Shown here piece by piece: positions 21,163-30,215 of a stretch of DNA of 64,000 bases. The DNA lies in contig NZ_JAMBOQ010000004.1 in assembly GCF_023715685.1 (NCBI RefSeq), forward strand, positions 1 to 64,000, read 5' to 3'. The translations under genes were made by a program, and so were the position numbers. Below the pieces are notes generated by a model. That model was not told the origin of the DNA. It saw only the letters and a program-made list of their open reading frames with translations, and ran no database searches. The stretch comes from Priestia aryabhattai. Its GTDB lineage: Bacteria > Bacillota > Bacilli > Bacillales > Bacillaceae_H. Every line of letters begins with the position of its first letter. Position 1 is the stretch's first letter.

Positions 21163-21645
21163 ATGGGTAAAAAAGCAGATAAAACAAATGTAATGCGAAT
21201 TTTAGATCAGAAAAAAATTGAGTACAACTACTATTCTTATGACACTAAAAATCTGAGTGGGGTACAGGTAGCTATTTCGCTTGGAGAAGACCTTTCTAAA
21301 GTATTTAAGACACTGGTGACGGTGGGGAAATCAAAAGAACATTATGTCTTCATGGTACCAGTTGAAAAGGAGCTTGATTTAAAGAAAGCAGCAAAAGCAG
21401 CTGGTGAAAAGTCCTTAGAAATGATTCCTCAAAAGGAACTGTTACCTCTTACAGGATATGTTCACGGCGGGTGTTCCCCTATCGGAATGAAAAAGCAGTT
21501 CACAACCTTCATTGATTCTACGGCAGAAGATTGTGAAACGATTTATTTTTCGGGTGGACGTGTAGGTCACCAGATACAGTTACCACTAAGTGACTTATCA
21601 AAAGTAATACGTATACGTTCGGCAGACATCACAAAAGATAGTTGA
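21163..21645 (+). CDS. ybaK: Cys-tRNA(Pro) deacylase YbaK/EbsC
   Basis: A 160-residue trans-editing protein that hydrolyses Cys mischarged onto tRNA(Pro). Family features visible are KTLVTVGKSKEHYVFMVPV, ELDLKKAAKAAGEKSLEMIP, the catalytic-lysine region, the GYVHGGCSPIGMKK motif and SGGRVGHQIQLPLSDL. I favour the ATG at MGKKADK, which agrees with family N-termini; a longer frame starts at 21124, directly after GGAG. A TGGTATTAT element between the two may be the promoter. A strong terminator follows. Confidence 0.88.
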   Translation: MGKKADKTNVMRILDQKKIEYNYYSYDTKNLSGVQVAISLGEDLSKVFKTLVTVGKSKEHYVFMVPVEKELDLKKAAKAAGEKSLEMIPQKELLPLTGYVHGGCSPIGMKKQFTTFIDSTAEDCETIYFSGGRVGHQIQLPLSDLSKVIRIRSADITKDS

Positions 21646-21662
21646 AATGTAGTGCCCTTGAG

Positions 21663-21697
21663 CGAAACGCTTTTAGACATAAGCGTTTCGTTTTTTA
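21663..21697 (+). terminator. Terminator after ybaK
   Basis: CGAAACGCTT, loop, AAGCGTTTCG followed by TTTTTT. Confidence 0.92.
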
Positions 21698-21820
21698 GTT
21701 GCTTTAATTACTATCTTTTTACCTGTTAAGATAAGAAAAATAAAAGTAAAAATACAGAAAAAATGCTATTATATAGATAATACGTGGGGGTTTTATAAAA
21801 AAGCTAGGAGGAAGACAAAA

Positions 21821-22105
21821 ATGATTAAATCAATTATTGGTGGCTTCATTTTATCTTTTATTCTTTTAGTAGCATGTACAATAGCTAACGTAAATTCAGA
21901 AACAGTACTTTTCACCGCTTTCATTATATTAGTGGGGCTAGCTCTTATCATATCTGGAGCAGCTGTAAGCGGTGATCGAATGAGAGCTAATCTTTCCACG
22001 GAATCAAAAACAGACAAGAAGTGGAGGATTACAAATTCTATAAACCTTATGTTGACTGCCACTCCAATTCTCGCCGTGTTTCTTTTTATTCATTATTTGA
22101 TATAG
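21821..22105 (+). CDS. Small membrane protein (possibly DUF5316)
   Basis: A 94-residue protein with three hydrophobic segments: IIGGFILSFILLVACTIA, LFTAFIILVGLALIISGAAV and ATPILAVFLFIHYLI. The central motif SGDRMRANLSTES resembles what I recall of the DUF5316 family, but I cannot verify this. An excellent site (AGGAGG) precedes the ATG. Its role is unknown. Confidence 0.6.
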   Translation: MIKSIIGGFILSFILLVACTIANVNSETVLFTAFIILVGLALIISGAAVSGDRMRANLSTESKTDKKWRITNSINLMLTATPILAVFLFIHYLI

Positions 22106-22153
22106 TTTATTCTCTATCATGTAAAGTAGCTCACAAAGAATGTAGATATAAGC

Positions 22154-22240
22154 ATGGTATTTTTAACGGCAGTCGCAATAACAATTTCAATTTTGTCTTT
22201 AGCTTGGGTTGCAGGACAAAAAGAGCAGCAGGATGACTAA
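22154..22240 (+). CDS. Possible 28-residue single-span membrane peptide
   Basis: The frame codes MVFLTAVAITISILSLAWVA followed by a charged tail GQKEQQDD. This is a good single membrane span with an acidic end, but no clear ribosome binding site is seen. It could be a real small protein or the leftover end of a larger one. Confidence 0.25.
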   Translation: MVFLTAVAITISILSLAWVAGQKEQQDD

Positions 22241-22405
22241 TAACGTAAGCAAATAAAAGGCACTCAAAATATGTTATAATACATTTAGCAGCTCCTTATA
22301 TTTATAGAGCTAAAATTACATTACATACAACTTAACATTAAAGAAGCTAAAGGCCGAGCGTAAAAGAATATTAATTACCGAACAAAGATATTTTGTGTGC
22401 GATAA

Positions 22406-22435
22406 CAAAAAGCCTCTAGAAAGAGGCTTTTCTTT
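22406..22435 (+). terminator. Terminator upstream of the sensor kinase
   Basis: AAAAAGCCTC TAGAAA GAGGCTTTT hairpin, insulating the kinase operon from upstream genes. Confidence 0.85.
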
Positions 22436-22574
22436 ATAGGGATGATTGACAGAATATTTCAATATCATTTTGTTTTAAGTCTTGAAACTTGAACATTTTA
22501 AGAAATACATAATAATAAAAGAAATTTTTCATTTACTTAACCAAAGATTTTTTAAAAGGAGACAGCTATATCTT

Positions 22575-24638
22575 ATGCATGTTACACTCCGCCCGTTTTG
22601 TTTTATTTTATCTATTATCTTACTTCTAGCTTATCTTCCGGTTTCTGTAAAAGCAGAAACTGTACCCGATAAAAAAGCAAATTACGCAGCCGAAAAGAAG
22701 ACATACCGCATTGCTGGAGAAAAGCACCTTGCGCCTTTTTCTTACGTGAACGACGAAGGAGTGTTTACTGGTTTTAGTATTGATATGCTCAATCAAATAG
22801 CGAAAGAAGAAAATGTGAAATTTACATATATTCCAATGGATCTTTATCAAGCAACAAAAGCTCTCCAAGAAGGCAAAATTGATGCTATTATGGGTTTGGA
22901 GTATTCAGCTAACCAAAATCAAGTGTTTAAATTTTCCGATCCATATTTTACGATGGCAGATGCCGTAGTTATTCCGAACTCCTTGAAATCTTCGGTTACA
23001 TCTTTAACCGATTTACGAGGTAAAACAGTTGCGATGCGAGAAGACAAAATTTCCTTTGAGCTGCTGATGAATGTAAGAAACATAGAGTTTCAGATGGCTT
23101 TAAATCCAGAAGATGCGCTCGATCTCCTGTTTTTAAACCGGGCCGATGCGTTTTTTTCGAACAAGTGGACTGCGGAGTTTTATCTTGAGAAATCAAAGAA
23201 AAAGGGACAGTACACCGTACTAGATAATGTAGGGATACCTTCAGAGTTTGCCGTTGCAACCCGGCCTGAAAATACAAAACTCTTATCGGTAATCAACCGT
23301 TCAATTTCACATATGCAAGCCAATGGAACTTATCAAGAATTATATAGAAAATGGTTTGTTTCTTCTTCAGAAGAACGCTTAAAAGAATTGCGTAATTGGA
23401 TTATTGTTCTTCTTATTATAGTTGTATTAACACTAGGTAGTTTATTTATCATATATCTTTGGAACAAGCGATTAAAAAAAGAAGTGAAAAAGCGTACATC
23501 CGCACTTGCTGATGCGAATCAACAGCTGCAGATTCAGCAAAAAGCAATTTCACAGGCGCATGCATTTCAGACACAAGTTATTAACCATATGTATTATGGA
23601 ATTCTCACATTTGATCAATCGCTAAATCTTACAACTATCAATCAACGGGCGAAAGAAATTCTTCTTATAAAGGATGAAACATTTCAACCTAGTAATATTC
23701 ATAAACATCCGCTTATCCAGCAAATCTTTAAAACGTATAAAACGATAAAGCAATCGCAAATGGCATTGCCATTTACAAAAGAAATTCAGCATAAACAAAA
23801 TGGAGAAGTCTATTTTGTATTGTATCGAGTGATTCCGCTTTATGAAGATACAAATAAAATGAACGGTTATTTACTTACACTAGCCGATCGTTCTGAAGAA
23901 AGATTGCTTGAGAAGAAGCTGGCAACCCAAGAGAAAATGCGCGCTCTAGGTCAGCTTGTAGCAGGCGTAGCGCATGAAATTCGTAATCCGCTTACATCTG
24001 TAAAAACATTTATAGATTTGCTGCCAAATAAATATGAAAATCCAGAGTTTCGAAAAGAACTGTCTAAGCATGTTCCAGAAGCACTAAGAAGAATGAATCG
24101 TATTGTTGAAAGTTTAGTAGATTATGCCCGACCTAAATACCCTCAGAAAGTAGCTTTTGATGTAGAAACGTTTATAAACTCTGTATCGGTTATTATTAGT
24201 CCTACGTTAAAAAAGAAAGCGGTTCACTTATCCCTTGATATTGAATCAGGTATGCAGCTTTACAGTGATCCTGATCAAATCAAACAAATTATGCTAAATC
24301 TTATGTTAAATGCTCTGGACGCGATGGAAAACAGTCCTCGCAAGCAGCTCTCTATCAGGGCTGTAACACAAAATGGGTTAGGTTTTATTGATGTTAGTGA
24401 TACAGGAAAAGGCATAGATGAAAAAGACATCCCACATATTATGGAACCTTTCTATACAACAAAAAAGCAGGGAGTAGGTCTTGGCTTGTCGCTATGCTAT
24501 CAATGGATAGAAGAGAATAACGGAGAAATCACGATGCACACAAAACAAGGAAATGGTACAACATTTACAATTATCTTGCCTGTTACGAAAGAAAAAGGAG
24601 GATATTCATATGAAACCGACCGTTCTCATTCTAGATGA
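22575..24638 (+). CDS. Sensor histidine kinase with fused SBP_bac_3 domain
   Basis: A 687-residue membrane kinase. A signal/anchor segment (LSIILLLAYLPVSVKAE) is followed by a type-3 periplasmic-binding domain (about 40-285; PFSYVNDEGVFTGFSIDML, DAIMGLEYS). Then come a transmembrane span (WIIVLLIIVVLTLGSLFII), a PAS-like region, a HisKA domain with the phospho-acceptor in AGVAHEIRNPLTS, and an ATPase domain (NLMLNALDAM, DTGKGIDEKDIP, VGLGLSLC). Binding of an external amino acid or organic acid probably sets kinase activity. I start at the ATG 13 bases after AAAAGGAG; a longer TTG-started frame lacks a site. It overlaps its response regulator by 29 bases. Confidence 0.85.
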   Translation: MHVTLRPFCFILSIILLLAYLPVSVKAETVPDKKANYAAEKKTYRIAGEKHLAPFSYVNDEGVFTGFSIDMLNQIAKEENVKFTYIPMDLYQATKALQEGKIDAIMGLEYSANQNQVFKFSDPYFTMADAVVIPNSLKSSVTSLTDLRGKTVAMREDKISFELLMNVRNIEFQMALNPEDALDLLFLNRADAFFSNKWTAEFYLEKSKKKGQYTVLDNVGIPSEFAVATRPENTKLLSVINRSISHMQANGTYQELYRKWFVSSSEERLKELRNWIIVLLIIVVLTLGSLFIIYLWNKRLKKEVKKRTSALADANQQLQIQQKAISQAHAFQTQVINHMYYGILTFDQSLNLTTINQRAKEILLIKDETFQPSNIHKHPLIQQIFKTYKTIKQSQMALPFTKEIQHKQNGEVYFVLYRVIPLYEDTNKMNGYLLTLADRSEERLLEKKLATQEKMRALGQLVAGVAHEIRNPLTSVKTFIDLLPNKYENPEFRKELSKHVPEALRRMNRIVESLVDYARPKYPQKVAFDVETFINSVSVIISPTLKKKAVHLSLDIESGMQLYSDPDQIKQIMLNLMLNALDAMENSPRKQLSIRAVTQNGLGFIDVSDTGKGIDEKDIPHIMEPFYTTKKQGVGLGLSLCYQWIEENNGEITMHTKQGNGTTFTIILPVTKEKGGYSYETDRSHSR

Positions 24639-26016
24639 TGAACCTGCTATTGGTTCATCTCTTCGTTTCGCTCTAGAAACTAACTATGAAGTGACCAATC
24701 TTACAGAAGTACCGGAAGCTTATCAATTTTTACGCAGTCAGCCTGTACATGTTGTTTTGTTGGATTGGCGCCTCGGCGAATACAATGGGCTTGAAGTGCT
24801 GAGTAAAATTAAAGATATTCAGCCTCAAACATCCATTATTATGATGACAGCTTATGGCACGATTGAATCTTCTATAGAAGCTATTAAGAGGGGAGCGTAT
24901 CATTACATTACGAAGCCTCTTGATATTGAAGAGCTTCATATCTTAATCGAAAAAACGCTTGAACACCAGGAACTTCATGATAAAGTTCGTGAACTAAGTG
25001 AAACGATTGAGAAAATAAAAGGCTATGATCAAATGATTGGTGAAAGTGCAGCCATGAAACAAGTTTTTTCGATTATTAATAGAGTAAAAGACATTGATTC
25101 GAACGTGCTTATATTTGGTGAAAGCGGCACTGGCAAAGAACTAGTAGCGCGAGGGATTCACCGGCAGGGAAAGAGAGCAAACGGACCATTTATTTCCGTT
25201 AACTGTGCGGCTATTCCAGAGACTTTACTTGAAAGTGAACTTTTTGGTTTTGTAAAAGGCGCTTTTACAGGAGCTACTCGCAATCAAAGCGGGAAAGTAG
25301 CCGCAGCTGATGGAGGAACTCTTTTTTTAGATGAAATTGGTGAAATGCCCCCGTCTTTGCAAGCAAAAATGCTTCGATTTTTACAAGAAAAAGAAATAAC
25401 GCCTCTTGGCTCATCAGAAACAAGAAAAGTAGATGTTCGTATTGTGAGTGCCACTAATAAAGAATTAAATCGTATGGTAAAGGAAAATGGCTTTCGTGAG
25501 GATTTATATTTCCGCTTAAATGTCATTCCCATCACACTACCGCCATTACGTGAACGAAAAGAAGATATAGCGCTTCTTATCCCATACTTTTTGCAGAAAT
25601 ACTCAGAAGAAATGGAGAAACCGCTTTGCGTGCTTTCTTCAGATGCATATAAAAAGCTTTTAACGTATGATTACCCGGGAAATGTAAGACAGCTAGGAAA
25701 CATTCTTGAATATGCCGTTGCTATGACCAAAGATGGAACGATTATGGAAAAAGATTTACCTATAACCGTTCAACACGAACAGGAGACCTCTTTGTCACGC
25801 TATGAGAACTTCACTGAAGAAATAAAATCGATTAAAATTCCAATTAATTACACGATGAAAGAAGCAGAACAGCTGATCATCGAGTCAGTCCTTGAAGAGT
25901 GTGGAGGCAACCGTAGAAAAACAGCTCAGGCACTTGGTATCAGTGAACGAAGTATCCGTAACAAACTTCATCTTTATCGCACAATTCAACAAAAGGAGGA
26001 AAAAAATGCCGAGTAG
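24610..26016 (+). CDS. Sigma-54-dependent response regulator (NtrC/DctD type)
   Basis: A 468-residue enhancer-binding protein. The receiver domain (1-120) has DD at 9-10, phospho-acceptor Asp52 (VVLLDWRLGEYNG) and Lys in ITKPLD. The AAA+ domain (about 140-370) shows Walker A GESGTGKE, the sigma-54 contact loop GAFTGA and GGTLFLDEIGEMP. The C-terminal Fis-type helix-turn-helix is NRRKTAQALGISERSIRNKL. AAGGAGG precedes the ATG, inside the kinase gene. Phosphorylated by the adjacent kinase, it should activate SigL (sigma-54) transcription at the promoter 77 bases downstream. Confidence 0.92.
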   Translation: MKPTVLILDDEPAIGSSLRFALETNYEVTNLTEVPEAYQFLRSQPVHVVLLDWRLGEYNGLEVLSKIKDIQPQTSIIMMTAYGTIESSIEAIKRGAYHYITKPLDIEELHILIEKTLEHQELHDKVRELSETIEKIKGYDQMIGESAAMKQVFSIINRVKDIDSNVLIFGESGTGKELVARGIHRQGKRANGPFISVNCAAIPETLLESELFGFVKGAFTGATRNQSGKVAAADGGTLFLDEIGEMPPSLQAKMLRFLQEKEITPLGSSETRKVDVRIVSATNKELNRMVKENGFREDLYFRLNVIPITLPPLRERKEDIALLIPYFLQKYSEEMEKPLCVLSSDAYKKLLTYDYPGNVRQLGNILEYAVAMTKDGTIMEKDLPITVQHEQETSLSRYENFTEEIKSIKIPINYTMKEAEQLIIESVLEECGGNRRKTAQALGISERSIRNKLHLYRTIQQKEEKNAE

Positions 26017-26048
26017 GAACATATTTCCGTTTCTACCCGGCATTTTTT
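26003..26048 (+). terminator. Terminator after the response regulator gene
   Basis: ATGCCG ... CGGCAT with an inner GTAG/CTAC pairing and a trailing TTTTTT. The stem overlaps the last codons and stop of the regulator gene, so the kinase-regulator operon ends before the sigma-54 promoter. Confidence 0.75.
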
Positions 26049-26092
26049 GCCGGGTTCTTGTCAGTTTCTGTGCCATTTAAGGGATTTTTTGT

Positions 26093-26108
26093 TGGCACGA
26101 AAATTGCA
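26093..26108 (+). promoter_or_regulatory. Sigma-54 (SigL) -24/-12 promoter
   Basis: TGGCAC, five bases (GAAAA), then TTGCA: an exact match to the -24/-12 consensus TGGCAC-N5-TTGCW with invariant GG and GC correctly spaced. It lies 47 bases before the TAXI gene and directly after a gene for a sigma-54 activator, which makes the assignment strong. Expected transcription start is about 26119. Confidence 0.92.
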
Positions 26109-26154
26109 ATATATTATTGTAAGCGCCCACATTAAAGAAAATAGAGGTGAATAA

Positions 26155-27174
26155 ATGAAAAAATATATAGCGGCGGCGCTCGTTTTCTGTTTGATATTTA
26201 TCATAGCAGTTTTAAATAGAGATCTACTAGCTATTGATCAAAAAAAAGAGAACAGCACTGACTCTAACATAAAGGCTAGTGAAGAGGTTGATAACAAACC
26301 GCTTACCATTTTGACCGGAGGACCAACAGGTGTTTACTTTCAGTTAGGCAATGCTCTAGCCAGAATTTATGGAGAAAAGCTAGGAATTCAAGCTAGTGTA
26401 CAGACGACGGAAGCTTCTGTAGAAAATATTAGTAAAGTTGCGCAAAAAAAAGCCGAGCTTGGTTTTTCTATGGCCGATATGCTGGCAAGTTCTCAGGAAA
26501 AAGAAGAAGCCGTAATTAATAAGAAAGATTTATCTAATGTAAGAGCAGTGGCCTCTTTATATCCAAACTATATGCAAATTGTATCTCTTAAGTCAGCTAA
26601 AATTCATACGCTTCAAGACTTAAAAGGAAAAAATGTGGTGGTAGGAGCGCTCGGCAGCGGTACAGAGGTATTGGCCATGCGAATTCTAAAAGAAATGCAT
26701 ATCAGCACGCAGGATTTTCATGCACGGTTCTTACCTTTTTCTGAAGGAATTGAAGGAATTAAAAATGGAACTGCAGATGCAGCTTTTCTTTCTTCTGGAT
26801 ATCCTAACTCGGGAATAACAGAGTTAGCTTCAACAAACGAGATTGAACTGATTTCAGTGCCTGAAGAAGTGACAGAAAAATTAAAAAAATCATACCCGCC
26901 ACTAGGAATTGGGATGATTCCGGCTGATACATATAAGGATGTCAACACAGAAACAAAAACAGTCATGGTTAACAACCTTTTGATTACCAATAAAGATATG
27001 CCGCAAAAAAAAGTATATGAGCTGACAAAAGCTTTGTTTGAAAATGTAAAAACGCTTGAGCAAACGAATAGCTCTGCTGAAAAAATAACGTTAGCAAAAG
27101 CTGCAGAACAACTTCCTTTACCGTTGCACCCAGGTGCCAAAAAGTATTACAAAGAAAAAGGCATTATAAAGTAA
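26155..27174 (+). CDS. TAXI-family solute-binding protein (TRAP-type receptor)
   Basis: A 339-residue extracytoplasmic protein of the TAXI (TRAP-associated extracytoplasmic immunogenic) family. An N-terminal span (YIAAALVFCLIFIIAVL) lacks a lipobox Cys, so it is anchored or cleaved. Family motifs are LTILTGGPTGVYFQLGNALA, ADMLASS, and LKGKNVVVGALGSGTEVLAMR. TAXI proteins bind C4-dicarboxylates, glutamate or related acids and normally serve a TRAP fused membrane subunit (DctQM), which is absent here. Instead an MFS permease follows 61 bases later. It may therefore deliver ligand to, or co-sense with, other parts of this module (inference). Confidence 0.87.
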   Translation: MKKYIAAALVFCLIFIIAVLNRDLLAIDQKKENSTDSNIKASEEVDNKPLTILTGGPTGVYFQLGNALARIYGEKLGIQASVQTTEASVENISKVAQKKAELGFSMADMLASSQEKEEAVINKKDLSNVRAVASLYPNYMQIVSLKSAKIHTLQDLKGKNVVVGALGSGTEVLAMRILKEMHISTQDFHARFLPFSEGIEGIKNGTADAAFLSSGYPNSGITELASTNEIELISVPEEVTEKLKKSYPPLGIGMIPADTYKDVNTETKTVMVNNLLITNKDMPQKKVYELTKALFENVKTLEQTNSSAEKITLAKAAEQLPLPLHPGAKKYYKEKGIIK

Positions 27175-27235
27175 GCTAAATCTCTATCAAAATAGTACAA
27201 AAGAAGATATTAATCAAAGAAAAGAGGGATTAATC

Positions 27236-28573
27236 ATGGCTCATACTAGTGAAGCTGCAAACAACAGGCGTATTACAAGTAATATTTTCAAAGGGTCTGT
27301 TGGAAATTTAATTGAATGGTACGATTGGTATGTTTACTCTGCTTTTGCCGTCTATTTTTCATCGCAATTCTTCCCAGAAGGTGATTCAACAAGTCAGCTG
27401 CTTAACACAGCCGCAATCTTTGCCGTCGGTTTCTTGATGCGTCCAATTGGTAGTTTATTAATGGGACGCTACGCGGATCGATATGGTCGTCGGGCTGCGC
27501 TTACCTTGTCTATTACCATCATGGCGAGCGGTTCTTTCATTATCGCTTGTACTCCTAACTATGGCACAATAGGGTTATTATCTCCCATTATTCTAGTATT
27601 AGCACGGTTGCTTCAAGGAATCTCCTTAGGAGGAGAGTACGGAACGTCTGCCACTTATCTTTCTGAAATGGCAAGTAGCGGGCGAAGAGGATTTTATTCA
27701 AGCTTTCAGTATGTGACGCTTGTTGCGGGTCAGCTGGTAGCATTAGGTGTTCAAATTATTCTGCAAAACGTTCTTAGTGAAGCAGATATGATTTCATGGG
27801 GCTGGCGTATTCCTTTTGTTATTGGAGCCATCGGAGCGCTAAGCGTTTTATGGCTGCGCCGTACAATGGATGAGTCAGAACAATTTTCTAAAATGGACTC
27901 TAAAAGCCGTGAAAATGCAGGGACTATTAAAGCACTTATGAAGCATCCTAAAGCAGTGTTAACCGTTATTGGCTTAACATTAGGAGGAACGGTCGCTTTT
28001 TATACGTATACAACGTATTTGCAGAAATTTATGGTAAACAGTGTAGGGCTGGATAAAGGAGTCGTGAGCTGGATTAACTTCTGTGCGCTGCTTGTATTTG
28101 TTGTCATCCAGCCAATAGCAGGTATGCTATCTGATAAAATTGGACGCAGACCGCTGTTAATGAGCTTTGGTATTTTAGGAACGTTACTGACTGTACCGCT
28201 GTTTCTTTTTATGAAGCAAGCTCACAACCCAGTCATGGCTTTTTTATTAATGACAATCGGACTTGTCATTGTAACAGGTTATACATCTATTAATGCTATT
28301 GTAAAAGCTGAGCTTTTCCCGACAGAGATTCGAGCTCTTGGTGTAGGATTACCGTACGGGCTTACAGTTGCTATATTTGGAGGCACAGCAGAATTTATCG
28401 CACTATGGCTAAAAAGTATCGGCCATGAATCACTTTTCTTTTTCTATGTAGCAGGGTGTATTGCCATCAGCTTTCTTGTTTATTGGCGTATGGGAGAGTC
28501 CTCTAAAGATTCATACATAGAATCTGAACTGAAGACAGATGACAATGTACCGCCTAATAACATCAGTCTTTAA
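27236..28573 (+). CDS. MFS metabolite:proton symporter (MHS family, alpha-ketoglutarate permease-like)
   Basis: A 445-residue, 12-span transporter. VGNLIEWYDWYVYSAFAVYF and MRPIGSLLMGRYADRYGRRA are typical of the MHS family (KgtP, ShiA, ProP). LARLLQGISLGGEYGTSATY matches the substrate-path helix. It resembles KgtP most, so alpha-ketoglutarate or another organic acid is the likely substrate, imported with protons. It shares the sigma-54 promoter with the TAXI gene. The start follows AGAGGGA. A strong terminator follows. Confidence 0.85.
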   Translation: MAHTSEAANNRRITSNIFKGSVGNLIEWYDWYVYSAFAVYFSSQFFPEGDSTSQLLNTAAIFAVGFLMRPIGSLLMGRYADRYGRRAALTLSITIMASGSFIIACTPNYGTIGLLSPIILVLARLLQGISLGGEYGTSATYLSEMASSGRRGFYSSFQYVTLVAGQLVALGVQIILQNVLSEADMISWGWRIPFVIGAIGALSVLWLRRTMDESEQFSKMDSKSRENAGTIKALMKHPKAVLTVIGLTLGGTVAFYTYTTYLQKFMVNSVGLDKGVVSWINFCALLVFVVIQPIAGMLSDKIGRRPLLMSFGILGTLLTVPLFLFMKQAHNPVMAFLLMTIGLVIVTGYTSINAIVKAELFPTEIRALGVGLPYGLTVAIFGGTAEFIALWLKSIGHESLFFFYVAGCIAISFLVYWRMGESSKDSYIESELKTDDNVPPNNISL

Positions 28574-28604
28574 TTTTGGTTAAAGAAATAATCGTTTGAT
28601 AACA

Positions 28605-28643
28605 TAAAAAAGGACTGGCTTTTTATGGCCAGTCCTTTTTTTA
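28605..28643. terminator. Terminator after the MFS permease gene
   Basis: AAAAAAGGACTGGC / GCCAGTCCTTTTTTT; symmetric, serves both strands. Confidence 0.92.
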
Positions 28644-28657
28644 CCCTTAAAAAATAT

Positions 28658-28780
28658 TTATTTTGTAGTCGGTTCAGAATATGGAAAGATAGGGTCTTTC
28701 AAGCTAAATTCACGCGTGCCTTCTTCGATAAGACCAACTGTTTTATCGCTATCGTAAAGGACTAACATTGTATTAAACAT
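28658..28780 (-). pseudogene. Possible gene remnant (40 codons)
   Basis: The frame MFNTMLVLYDSDKTVGLIEE and 20 further residues has good codon structure but no ribosome binding site. It looks like the 3' part of a gene whose start may be the separate frame at 28849-28920. I do not recognise the family. Confidence 0.3.
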
Positions 28781-28848
28781 ACTAAGTGACTATTCTTACT
28801 AACCTATCCGTGCTGCACAACTTTTTTCTGTAGTAGGAATTTTGTCTA

Positions 28849-28920
28849 TTATTTGGTGGTAATAAGTGCTTGAATGATCTCATTCCAGTAATGTTTAAAA
28901 CCAGGCTTTACTTTCGTCAT
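28849..28920 (-). CDS. Possible 23-codon ORF or 5' gene remnant
   Basis: The frame MTKVKPGFKHYWNEIIQALI and three more residues follows a strong site (AAAGGGAG, eight bases from the ATG). The good start and abrupt end suggest the 5' end of a broken gene whose remainder may be the frame at 28658-28780. Confidence 0.3.
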   Translation of the reverse strand: MTKVKPGFKHYWNEIIQALITTK

Positions 28921-29160
28921 TTTGAACACTCCCTTTAAAATTTTCCCGATTGGATAGTCGTTATATTAAGTTTAATAAAATTACCTAAAGTTGTTATCCA
29001 ACGCAGAGCGTAATTTACTCTATGAATTTGTACGACTAAAGAATGAAGAGAAAAATAATTAGAGGCATATAAAAAAGATCAGCTACATAATAAAAGGATT
29101 ATTTTGTGATATAACGAAATAGAGAGTGTATACAACAGAAATAGAGAGAGGGTAAACTTC

Positions 29161-30129
29161 GTGAATACTTTATGTTCCTTTTTTATGAGCCCAGTTTTAA
29201 CTGCTTCTACGTTTTTAATAGAATTACAGAGCGTGTTCTTTCGTCCTATTTGGAAAGAGTATAATTATGATGATTATTTTACCTATAAGGTGTATGTTCC
29301 AAGTACATATACTGGATTTAGTAAAGTACCACTAATCGTTATGCTTCATGGATGTCAACAAGATGCAGATGATTTTGCTGCGGGTACGGAGATGAATAAG
29401 CTAGCAGAAGAAAAAGGCTTTATTGTTCTCTATCCTCAAATGAATTACTTTGCTAATTCCAACGGGTGCTGGAATTGGTTTTATGAGTATAACCAATTTC
29501 GCGGTAATGGAGAGCCAGACATAATAAAAGATATGATTGATCACATAACCACTAAATATGCTATTGATTCTACTAATATATACCTTGCTGGCATGTCAGC
29601 TGGAGGCTTTATGGCAAATTTGATGGCTATTGCTTATCCTGATGTATTTAAAGCGGTAGGCATTCATTCAGCAGGCAGTAATGCGTATGCTGTAGATCTC
29701 ATCACAGCTGCACAAGTCATGCTATACGGCTCTTTAAATCCTGAACTTGACGGTGATGAAGCTTATAAGAAGATGGGACCTTATGCACGGCCTATTCCCA
29801 TCATTACCTTTCATGGTCAATCAGATACAACAGTCAATCCGATTAATGCATCTACATTAATTCAGCAGTGGATTTATACATACAAGTATTTCGGTCTAGA
29901 CCTACATGAAAATGCTACTTCTTATACTTCAAGAGAAAACGAAAATCATTATAGCTACATAATGTATGACTACGCAGATGCAAAAAATAAAATCTGGATG
30001 AAAAAAATTATGGTAGAGGACATGGGGCATGCATGGTCTGGAGGAAATGATAATGGATCAGATACCGATCCAAAAGGTCCCAATGCTTCAAAAATGATGT
30101 GGGATTTTTTCGAAGCGCAGAACAGCTAA
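29161..30129 (+). CDS. PHB depolymerase-family esterase
   Basis: A 322-residue alpha/beta hydrolase. The oxyanion region is MLHGCQQDADDFAAGTEMNK, the conserved SNGCWNWF loop follows, the nucleophile is Ser in LAGMSAGGFMAN, and GHAWSGG holds the catalytic His. This layout belongs to the type-1 short-chain PHA depolymerase / feruloyl esterase (LpqC-like) family. Most members are secreted, but no clear signal peptide is seen, so location is open. The GTG start follows GAGAGGG. P. megaterium makes PHB; native substrate cannot be set from sequence. Confidence 0.82.
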   Translation: MNTLCSFFMSPVLTASTFLIELQSVFFRPIWKEYNYDDYFTYKVYVPSTYTGFSKVPLIVMLHGCQQDADDFAAGTEMNKLAEEKGFIVLYPQMNYFANSNGCWNWFYEYNQFRGNGEPDIIKDMIDHITTKYAIDSTNIYLAGMSAGGFMANLMAIAYPDVFKAVGIHSAGSNAYAVDLITAAQVMLYGSLNPELDGDEAYKKMGPYARPIPIITFHGQSDTTVNPINASTLIQQWIYTYKYFGLDLHENATSYTSRENENHYSYIMYDYADAKNKIWMKKIMVEDMGHAWSGGNDNGSDTDPKGPNASKMMWDFFEAQNS

Positions 30130-30145
30130 ATAGAGCATGAAAGAG

Positions 30146-30215
30146 CGATCACAATGTACCACTAAATAATATCAGCCTTTCATTTTTTTGAAACGAATAA
30201 CCGTCTACCAACAGC
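30146..30215 (+). repeat. Diverged copy of the 3' end of the MFS permease gene
   Basis: Positions 30146-30225 align without gaps to 28544-28623, from the last permease codons (NVPPNNISL, here NVPLNNISL) to the start of its terminator, at roughly three-quarters identity by eye. It appears to be the tail of a lost permease paralogue. Confidence 0.55.

Noticed and set aside
26007..26080. A 24-codon frame (MPSRNIFPFLPGIFCR and onward) behind AAAGGAGG at the end of the response regulator gene
   Set aside because: Its sequence is mostly the regulator's terminator hairpin, and the AAAGGAGG codes part of the regulator's C-terminus; a chance frame is more likely.
26718..27140. A 140-codon minus-strand frame inside the TAXI gene
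   Set aside because: Shadow of a well-supported gene on the opposite strand.
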